Assembly (NCBI GenBank): GCA_023265785.1 | Contig: JAHFSL010000028.1 | Coordinates: 1-12,505, forward strand | Length of the DNA: 12,505 nucleotides | Direction of reading: 5' to 3' | From: Candidatus Coatesiibacteriota bacterium | Lineage (GTDB): Bacteria > Oederibacteriota > CAKKQC01 | Shown: one piece after another, positions 7,011 through 12,505 of the stretch | Layout of the letters: each line of letters begins with the position of its first letter | How positions within the stretch are numbered: the stretch's first letter is position 1 | Program-made: the position numbers and the translations under genes | Notes under the pieces: generated by a model | What the model saw: the letters and a program-made list of their open reading frames with translations, nothing else | The model's database searches: none | What the model was told of the DNA's origin: nothing

Positions 7011-8870
7011 CTACTCGAACCGGATGCGGGAGAGTTCGATCGTCAGCGGGCCCTGGCTCCCGGGGAGGTACAGCTCAACCCGGCCGAGGGACTGCAGATC
7101 GAGAATCCCGTTCCCTGCCGGATTCCCGTAGCCTTCGGAGGGCGTACAGGCGGAGAGCGGAAAGTCATACACCTTCTCCGCGCCCGTTCCGACCAGCTCC
7201 GGACCGTGGTACTGCTCGCCATCCGCCCCGCGTGCGCCTGCAAATGAGGTCGCCCCGGTGGCGGCCGCGCCGTCTTCGGTCAGCACGGGGACAAACCGGA
7301 CGCCCTTCGTCACCCGGGCCCTGATCGTCATCCGCCGGGCCCCCGCTGCATTGACCGGCATGGGCCGACCGGAATCCAGGCTGACCCCGCACCCCCAGCC
7401 CGGACCGGAGGAACAGGTGAACACCGCCGCCCCGCCGAGCGCGACGAGGCGGCCATCGCATCGGGAGTGCTCGTCGCCCCACGCGCGCCCGGCGGCGGGG
7501 TCCCGTGCGTATTCGGCGTAGGTCATTCCGGTAAACCGTTCGGGGGCGAGCTCCCGGCGCACATCCACGCCCGCCACGGGCTGGGGGGCCTGGGGGCGGG
7601 ATTGGCCGAACACGGTGGGCAGGGCCAGGGCGCTGGTCGCGTGGAGGCCGGCGACCCGGCCGTTCAGATCCTGCATGGCGGCAAGGAGTTCCGCATACGG
7701 CTCGTCGGCATGATCAACCAGCCCGTAGTTGCTGTCCTCGCCGTCGAACCGGCCCAGCGAGGGCTGGTCGAACCACTCAAACCAGTGAAACCCGATCACC
7801 TCGGGAAGGGCCACGAGCGTCTCAACAAACCGCTGGTACCGGCGCGCCCGCTCGGCCTGCGTGGGAACGGTGACATCGGCGCCCGCGGTGTTGCGGTCAT
7901 TGGACCGGTTCTCCATTGCCCGGTAGGAGAATTCAGTCACGAGCACCGGCTTCCTTGCGTGCAGGTAGAACCAGTCCAGGTGCGCGGGATCGGGCCGCCC
8001 GTGCTTGACATACCAGTTGACCGAGCACACCTCGCACACCGCCCCCACCGCGCGGACCACGGGTGCGGGAGCATTGCCCGCAAACCGGACACCCAGCAGG
8101 AGGTGGTTCGGGTCGCGGACGCGCACCGCCGCGGCGGCCAGTTCACAGAACCGGGCGGCCACCAGCCCCGCGAATTCGTCGGCCAGGGCGGCCCGGAGGT
8201 GGTCGGCCTCCCGGGCGACCGCCAGCCGGGCCCCCTCCCGGGCCACCAGCCCGTCAGCCTTGAGCCTGCCCGGGGCGCCCGCCGGCAGGGCCAGGTACCG
8301 GTCCAGCAGGTTGCGCGCATCACCCGTCTGCCACCCCGCCTCGCCGTACCATGGCAGTTCATTGTCCAGGTACCAGCCCATGAGGTCGGGATCGTCGGAA
8401 CGACGGTCCCCCATCTGCCGCACGGCCTCCTCGGCCACCCGGCGGGCGTACTCATCCGACCAGACATCCATGAGCCGGTGATCCCTTCCCGCCGCCAGGT
8501 GCAGGCACACGGTGTAGGGGATCCCCTGCCGTTCCATGGAGCGCGCTGACCAGGCCCCCACGGTATTGAATCCCCAGGCCTTGAGCCGGCCTGCCTCGAA
8601 TTGCGCCCAGGCCGGTTCACCCCCGCGGATCACGCCGCCGGTGTATTCCGTTGAGCCGGGCTTGGGGCTGTGGTCGCCCGGGATGATCACATCCACTCCC
8701 ATCGAGTAGAACCGGCGGCCGTCGGGAGGGGCCGCGAACCAGTACCGGCCGCCCTCCGACACGACGCGGAAGAACGGGACGGGTGGCACGGCGGAAGCAG
8801 AATGGCCAAGCAGAAACACCAGTGCGGCCAGTGCGCCCACCCGGCTACTCGTTCTTCTTTTCGTTGCCAC
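7011..8870 (-). CDS. Secreted clan GH-A glycoside hydrolase, beta-agarase-like (GH50/GH42-like), with C-terminal beta-sandwich
   Basis: A 619-residue secreted glycosidase. The signal peptide is MATKRRTSSR, a hydrophobic core, and a likely cleavage after ASA at about 27. Residues 34-410 look like a TIM barrel: FYSMGVDVI, WGFNTVGAWS, then MGWYLDNELPW with N170-E171 as the expected acid/base pair, VLVTEFSYRA with E313 as the expected nucleophile, and GFHWFEWFDQP at 360-370 lining the site. The N-E and later E pattern defines retaining clan GH-A enzymes; the DNE motif plus HWFEW recall agarase-like enzymes, but the substrate is unproven. Residues about 465-619 look like a beta-sandwich (MTIRARV, FVPVLTEDG, VELYLPG, ending ELSRIRFE), perhaps carbohydrate-binding. 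I chose GTG at 8870-8868 because it supplies the basic n-region; GTG at 8840 would avoid the 26-base overlap with the lipoprotein gene but leaves an uncharged signal. It is followed by an 88-base gap. Confidence 0.86.
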   Translation of the reverse strand: MATKRRTSSRVGALAALVFLLGHSASAVPPVPFFRVVSEGGRYWFAAPPDGRRFYSMGVDVIIPGDHSPKPGSTEYTGGVIRGGEPAWAQFEAGRLKAWGFNTVGAWSARSMERQGIPYTVCLHLAAGRDHRLMDVWSDEYARRVAEEAVRQMGDRRSDDPDLMGWYLDNELPWYGEAGWQTGDARNLLDRYLALPAGAPGRLKADGLVAREGARLAVAREADHLRAALADEFAGLVAARFCELAAAAVRVRDPNHLLLGVRFAGNAPAPVVRAVGAVCEVCSVNWYVKHGRPDPAHLDWFYLHARKPVLVTEFSYRAMENRSNDRNTAGADVTVPTQAERARRYQRFVETLVALPEVIGFHWFEWFDQPSLGRFDGEDSNYGLVDHADEPYAELLAAMQDLNGRVAGLHATSALALPTVFGQSRPQAPQPVAGVDVRRELAPERFTGMTYAEYARDPAAGRAWGDEHSRCDGRLVALGGAAVFTCSSGPGWGCGVSLDSGRPMPVNAAGARRMTIRARVTKGVRFVPVLTEDGAAATGATSFAGARGADGEQYHGPELVGTGAEKVYDFPLSACTPSEGYGNPAGNGILDLQSLGRVELYLPGSQGPLTIELSRIRFE

Positions 8871-11097
8871 CGCCCTTGTCGTGGTCCGCCTCGGTGTCCT
8901 CGAGCTTGGGCTTCTTGGCCTTCCTGGTCTTGACCGGCTTCTTGGGCTTGGTGACTTTGGGGGCCTCCTCGCCCTCCCCCACCTTCTCCGGTTTCTCGGG
9001 CTTGTCGGTCACCCCGGTGGTCTCCCCTTTCGCAGGCTTGTCCGCATTCCCGGTCCCCTCATCCTTGACGGGCTTGTCCACGGCGTCTGCTTTCTTTGCA
9101 GTGTCCACGGCGTCTGCCTTGGCGGGCTTGTCCGTGGCGTCCGCCTTCTTGGGGGTCTCCACGGCCTCTGCCTTCTTCGCCTGGCCGGGATTCTCCGCGG
9201 GCGGGTTGCCGGGGACCTCCTTGGTCTCGGGCACCGGGCTCTTGGTCTCGGGTGTGGCCGGCTTCTCGGGCGTGTGGGGCTTGGGCTCCGGCTTCACCTC
9301 CGGCATGGGCTCGGGCTTCGGCTCGGGCGCCGGCTTGACCTCGGGCTTGGCCACTGGCGGAGCGGGCGGCGGCGTGACCGGGGCCACCGCGGGGGCTGGG
9401 GTGACGGCGGCGGGTGGCGGCGTCACGGGGGTGGCCGGCGGGGAAACCGGTACAGGAGAAGCCGCCTTGGGCGCGGGCGTCACCGGAGCCGGCGCCATCG
9501 GAACAGGCGCGGGCGTGACCGGACGGGCCACCACGGGCGCCGGCTGGACGGGCGCGGGCCGGGTCCCTGCCCCGGTCGCGGGCGGCGGGGCGGCCTGGAT
9601 CATGGTGGACCGGGGGGCCGGCGCCGCCCCCGCGCGCGCGATCCAGGCGTTGCGCGCCGGCAGGTAGGGCACGGTTTCACGCACCGCGGCCAGGGCATCC
9701 TCCTTGAGGAAGGTGCCCGTGGCCTTTTCCACGAGGGAGCCGACGAGCCCGGCCACGAACATCTTCCCGGCGTCCCTGGGCTTGGCGAGGACCTGCCGCA
9801 CGGACACCCCGGCCTGCTCCCAGACCGTCCGGCCGGAGGCGTCGGTCAGCCCCAGGGTCACCCGGGCCTGACGCCGGTAGTACACCCCCACATTGATGAC
9901 CTTGAACTCGTTGATGGTCCCCGTGATCCACCGGTTCATCCCGAGCGCGGCGGCGATCCGCTTGGCCGACACGGCGTGCAGGTGGCCCCCCTGCGACACG
10001 CCCACGCTCCGGAACTTGGGGTCCGTCTCGGTGAACGGCGGGACCCGGTAGCCCATCCGGAGGAGTTCCTCACGGACCTGGTCCCGGACCGAGTCGGACG
10101 AGCGCACATTGGTCGTCTCGTTGGCGAACGGCGCGATGGCGATGGGCTCGGCAAACCACGCCTCCTCCGCCGCCGCGGCTGCGGGCCGCGACTCCGAGAT
10201 CCGGTCCAGGGAGGCCAAGTAGGCCGAGACCAGGTTCCGGTCAGCGGGCCTTCGCGCCGCCGCCAATGCGCGACGGTAGTGGCCCTTCGCGTCCTCCCAG
10301 CGGCCCTCGCTCTCGGCCAGCGCGCCCGCGTTCCAGGCGGCGTAACAGCCGGAGCCGTCGGCGCGCACGTCCTTCTCCTTCCACATCCGGCGCCAGTACA
10401 TCGCGGTCCGCGGCAGGATCTGCGGTCGCAGGCCATCCGCCCACCCGCCCAAGTCCGCCACGTGGCCCTCCAGCCATTCGGCCAGCGCGAGGGGCTCGCC
10501 GGACACCTCGCCCGCGCCGCCCGCCTCGGCGCCGGAGGCCAGCATGGTGCCTTCCGGCCAGGACGCCAGCCGCCAGCCCACCTGCCAGCGGGCCACGAGC
10601 TGGTAGGACACCGTCCGGATGATGTTGCCCTGCCGGTCCTTCGACTCCTGCACCTGCTGTTCCTGGGTCGTCCGGACCACGGAGGGCGTCAGGGTCAGGA
10701 CCGAAGTGGGCCCCACCGACTCGAGAAAGGCGTTGGTGGACGGGCCGGCCACCGCAAAGGCGGCAATCCTTGAGAACGGAGAGCCCAACTGGCCCGCCGC
10801 CACCACCAGGGTCTGCTCGAGTCCGCTCGGCGTCAGGTGCGTCTCCGCCGAGGCGTTGTCATCCTTGGTGAGGGCCGCGCCCAGCAACTGGCCCAGCGCG
10901 GACGTGTTGACCGAGGCGGACGCCTTGGCCGCCCCGGCGGAATCGGGTTCCATGACCAGGGCAATACGCGCCAGCTTCGGCACATCCTCCGCCCGGAGCC
11001 GGGCGGGCGCCAGCGGGTGCCGCACGGCAATCTGCGGGGCGCACCCGCCCAGCAGGGCGAAGCAGGCCAACAGGCGGGGGGCCAGGCGCTTCGTCAT
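8845..11097 (-). CDS. Large lipoprotein of unknown function (possibly GNA1162/DUF799- or DUF6340-like) with Pro/Lys/Glu-rich disordered tail
   Basis: A 750-residue protein with a lipoprotein signal: MTKR, a hydrophobic stretch, then LLGGC with C19 as the lipidated cysteine. Residue +2 is Ala, so outer-membrane sorting is expected if Lol rules apply. Residues about 30-220 form an alpha/beta region with TLTPSVVRTTQEQQV and two aromatic strands. Residues 230-300 (YWRRMWKEKD, then AAWNAGALAESEGRWEDAKGHYRRAL) contain a TPR-like helical pair, an arrangement like that of DUF6340 lipoproteins. Residues 318-480 (IAIAPFANETTNV, LGMNRWITGTINEF, TDASGRTVWEQAG) resemble the CsgG/GNA1162 (DUF799) fold of envelope lipoproteins. 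From about 492 to the end it is low complexity: first Pro/Ala/Val-rich, then Lys/Glu/Pro-rich, with four 9-residue repeats at 643-678. Such tails are typically extended and could span periplasm or bind wall or charged polymers; that is inference. It starts within an ATGA overlap and its last codons overlap the glycosidase start. Function unknown. Confidence 0.85.
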   Translation of the reverse strand: MTKRLAPRLLACFALLGGCAPQIAVRHPLAPARLRAEDVPKLARIALVMEPDSAGAAKASASVNTSALGQLLGAALTKDDNASAETHLTPSGLEQTLVVAAGQLGSPFSRIAAFAVAGPSTNAFLESVGPTSVLTLTPSVVRTTQEQQVQESKDRQGNIIRTVSYQLVARWQVGWRLASWPEGTMLASGAEAGGAGEVSGEPLALAEWLEGHVADLGGWADGLRPQILPRTAMYWRRMWKEKDVRADGSGCYAAWNAGALAESEGRWEDAKGHYRRALAAARRPADRNLVSAYLASLDRISESRPAAAAAEEAWFAEPIAIAPFANETTNVRSSDSVRDQVREELLRMGYRVPPFTETDPKFRSVGVSQGGHLHAVSAKRIAAALGMNRWITGTINEFKVINVGVYYRRQARVTLGLTDASGRTVWEQAGVSVRQVLAKPRDAGKMFVAGLVGSLVEKATGTFLKEDALAAVRETVPYLPARNAWIARAGAAPAPRSTMIQAAPPPATGAGTRPAPVQPAPVVARPVTPAPVPMAPAPVTPAPKAASPVPVSPPATPVTPPPAAVTPAPAVAPVTPPPAPPVAKPEVKPAPEPKPEPMPEVKPEPKPHTPEKPATPETKSPVPETKEVPGNPPAENPGQAKKAEAVETPKKADATDKPAKADAVDTAKKADAVDKPVKDEGTGNADKPAKGETTGVTDKPEKPEKVGEGEEAPKVTKPKKPVKTRKAKKPKLEDTEADHDKGGGNEKKNE
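9064..9171 (-). repeat. Four tandem 27-bp units (9-aa repeat) in the lipoprotein tail
   Basis: The sequence repeats at an exact 27-base period four times (+ strand cores start at 9076, 9103, 9130 and 9157). In the reading frame of the lipoprotein the units are AEAVETPKK, ADATDKPAK, ADAVDTAKK and ADAVDKPVK, residues 643-678. The consensus is acidic at positions 2 and 5 and Lys at the end. The units differ in sequence but not in length, so reading frame is preserved, as expected for in-frame repeat expansion followed by drift. Confidence 0.9.
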
Positions 11098-11636
11098 GGG
11101 TTCCCCCGATGATACCGGCCGGCCATCGCGATCCCAAGCAGGAGCCCCTCGGCCGCCCCGGCGATCCGCGGAAACTGCCGGAGGAGCCGCGCCAGCGGCA
11201 GGACTTCCGGCCGGAGAAACTCGAACCGTTCCGGCCGGGCGCGCCGGATGCGCCGGGCATCCAACGCCAGGTAGTAGTGTTTGCGGATTCCCGAATTGGC
11301 GGGGGCCGGATGGGAGGCCACCAGCCGCCGCCAGCGCCGCGACGCGAACCCCGTCTCCTCCAGCAACTCCCGCTTCGCCGCGGCCAGCGGCGCCTCGCCG
11401 CGCTCCACGGAGCCGGCGGGCAGTTCGAGCAGGGTCCGCCGGACGGCGTGCCGGTACTGGCGCACCACCACCAGCCCGCCGCGCGCCGTGACGGCCACGA
11501 TGGCCACGACCGGGCCGTGGGGCCGGAACTGGTAGGTAAAGGTTTGCCGGCCGATCCGCACCCGGTCCTCAACCACCCGCATGTGGGGGGAATTCAGGAG
11601 GACCCGCCGGGAGAGGACGCGCGCGCGCCAGTTCAC
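11094..11636 (-). CDS. Nudix hydrolase, ADP-ribose pyrophosphatase-like
   Basis: A 180-residue Nudix enzyme, a usual length for the ADP-ribose/nucleotide-sugar pyrophosphatase group. The Nudix box is perfect (G-x5-E-x7-RE-hh-EE-x-G-h) at residues 75-97: G75, E81, R89-E90, E93-E94, G96. These glutamates bind the catalytic divalent metal. The strand before it (VVVRQYRHAVRRTLLELPAG) has the QYR...ELPAG layout of the NudF/ADPRase branch, which splits ADP-ribose or related nucleoside diphosphate sugars to the sugar phosphate and NMP. I see no signal peptide, so it is cytoplasmic. The start chosen is GTG at 11636-11634, preceded by GAGG at a good distance and overlapping the upstream stop. A longer in-frame extension to 11771 runs through the upstream TPR gene and adds non-Nudix residues, so I rejected it. 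The stop shares ATGA with the lipoprotein start. The substrate cannot be read from sequence; a nucleotide-sugar role would fit the glycosyltransferase-like neighbour. Confidence 0.93.
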   Translation of the reverse strand: MNWRARVLSRRVLLNSPHMRVVEDRVRIGRQTFTYQFRPHGPVVAIVAVTARGGLVVVRQYRHAVRRTLLELPAGSVERGEAPLAAAKRELLEETGFASRRWRRLVASHPAPANSGIRKHYYLALDARRIRRARPERFEFLRPEVLPLARLLRQFPRIAGAAEGLLLGIAMAGRYHRGNP

Positions 11637-12505
11637 GATGCCCTCATCATATGCCCCAGCGTGCCCCGGTACCCGGGATGCCGGGGATTGCACTCCACCG
11701 CCATCCGGGCGGCCTCGATGGCCTCTCCGCGCCGGCCCAGCCAGTCCAGGATCTCCGACAGTTCCGCCCACAGGGCGCCGTCACGCGGCGCGAGGCGAAG
11801 TCCCTCGCGCAGGTAGCGTTCCGCCTCCGGCGCGTCGCGCCGCCCGCGCGCCGCCCGGGCCAGGTCCCACAGGACCCGGCGGTGCAGGTCCGTTCCAACC
11901 CGCGCGTCGTTCCGCTCCAGCCGCTCGCACATCGCGAGCGCCCGGGCAGGCTCGCCGCGTGCCGCGTACCCCTCGGCCAGCTCGCCCCACAGGGCGAGAT
12001 CGCGCAGGCCGCCTGCCTCGGCCCGCTCCAGCGCCTCCAGATCCACACCCCGCGCGCCAGCCGCCCGGATATGGGCGAGAAAGTAGCGGACCTCGGGGAA
12101 GTCGCCGGCGATCCGGTCGATCTCCCGAGCGATCGCCGCCGCACCCGTGGCATCACCCCGACGCTGGCGGTCCTCGACAGCGGCCATGGCGGCCTCGACC
12201 CCGGGCAGGGTGGGGGGAACGGTCCGCGGCGCGGCTGGGACAATTTCATAGAGGTACGGCCCCCCCTCCTGCCCGTCCACCCGGTCGGCCACCGCCTCGA
12301 CCCGGGCATGGCGCCGCCAGAAGGCGGCCCACACCGCCAGATCGCGCGCCCTCCACGGGTGAATCGCGAGCAGGCCACGGTTGTACAGCGCCGCCGCGTG
12401 ATTGTGCACAACCCGGGTGACCTTGAGCTGGCGCCAGCGCCGCTCCAGCGCACCCACGTCCGCGGAGGCCCGGACGAGGGCGGCGAACGCCGGGGGCTCC
12501 CAGAG
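11633..12505 (-). CDS. TPR-containing protein, C-terminal part; probable C-terminus of a membrane glycosyltransferase-like protein (5' end outside window)
   Basis: The frame is open from the window edge (first visible residues LWEPPAFAALVRASADV) to a TGA at 11635-11633, so 290 C-terminal residues are seen. A GTG at 12457 could serve as a start, but coherent sequence continues upstream of it, so I treat the gene as 5'-truncated by the window. Visible residues 1-90 (LVRAS.D, a basic helix, RLL-type strands, then PYLYEIVP) resemble the soluble tail that follows the membrane part of large GT-C/ArnT-like proteins; this is recognition by pattern, not proof. Residues about 105-285 are TPR-like helical pairs, clearest in LWGELAEGYAARGEPARALA and in the last two repeats, which end in LGRRGEAIEAARMAVECNP. 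TPRs mediate protein-protein contacts. The stop overlaps the next gene's GTG by four bases (GTGA), indicating translational coupling. It could instead be a stand-alone TPR protein. The TPR call is firm, the glycosyltransferase call tentative. Confidence 0.75.
   Translation of the reverse strand, partial: LWEPPAFAALVRASADVGALERRWRQLKVTRVVHNHAAALYNRGLLAIHPWRARDLAVWAAFWRRHARVEAVADRVDGQEGGPYLYEIVPAAPRTVPPTLPGVEAAMAAVEDRQRRGDATGAAAIAREIDRIAGDFPEVRYFLAHIRAAGARGVDLEALERAEAGGLRDLALWGELAEGYAARGEPARALAMCERLERNDARVGTDLHRRVLWDLARAARGRRDAPEAERYLREGLRLAPRDGALWAELSEILDWLGRRGEAIEAARMAVECNPRHPGYRGTLGHMMRAS

Noticed and set aside
8881..10773. Plus-strand open frame of 630 codons
   Set aside because: Antisense to the lipoprotein; the apparent Gly/Leu/Arg repeats are the mirror of the Pro/Lys repeats of the real gene.
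11637..11771. N-terminal extension of the Nudix protein to 11771
   Set aside because: It overlaps the TPR coding sequence in another frame and adds low-complexity residues; the GTG at 11636 has a Shine-Dalgarno and a GTGA overlap.
1..12505. CRISPR array, tRNA/rRNA, insertion sequence or phage genes
   Set aside because: No regularly spaced repeats beyond the in-frame 27-base units, no transposase or integrase motifs, and no recognisable structural RNA; the window is packed with coherent protein-coding frames.

Overview
The window is GC-rich (roughly two thirds G+C by eye) and almost completely coding. All six supported genes lie on the minus strand, so transcription runs from high to low coordinates. 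The gene mix is a membrane glycosyltransferase/TPR-type C-terminus, a Nudix hydrolase, an uncharacterised lipoprotein with a long disordered tail, a secreted agarase-like glycosidase, a DUF6785/DUF6784-type membrane protein and a giant PA/M28-FtsX fusion. From what I know of these families this suggests a Gram-negative-type bacterium of the Planctomycetota / Armatimonadota / Verrucomicrobiota kind or a related uncultured lineage. That placement is an inference; there is no rRNA or marker gene here.

Layout in transcription order. 12505-11633 is the C-terminal 290 residues of a protein whose start lies outside the window. It overlaps by 4 bases (GTGA) with a Nudix hydrolase (11636-11094), which overlaps by 4 bases (ATGA) with a 750-aa lipoprotein (11097-8845). 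The lipoprotein's 3' end overlaps by 26 bases with a secreted clan GH-A glycosidase (8870-7011). An 88-base gap follows, the only real intergenic space in the window. It holds a TATAAT-like box and a 13-base direct repeat. Then comes a DUF6785-type polytopic membrane protein (6922-4883) and, one base later, a giant gene that starts at 4881 and is still open at base 1 (at least 1627 residues).

The giant gene is the most notable feature. It encodes an N-terminal membrane anchor, a large extracytoplasmic module made of a PA domain inside an M28-aminopeptidase-like fold that has lost most zinc ligands, three membrane segments, and then a complete FtsX/MacB-type ABC permease core. The partner ATPase is not in the window and may lie beyond base 1.

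How the genes work together can only be guessed. The upstream block (glycosyltransferase-like, Nudix, lipoprotein) and the downstream block (glycosidase, DUF6785 protein, PA/M28-FtsX permease) are all envelope or surface functions apart from the Nudix enzyme. The downstream block could process and move a glycan- or peptide-derived compound, or act on envelope lipoproteins, but nothing in the sequence fixes the substrate.
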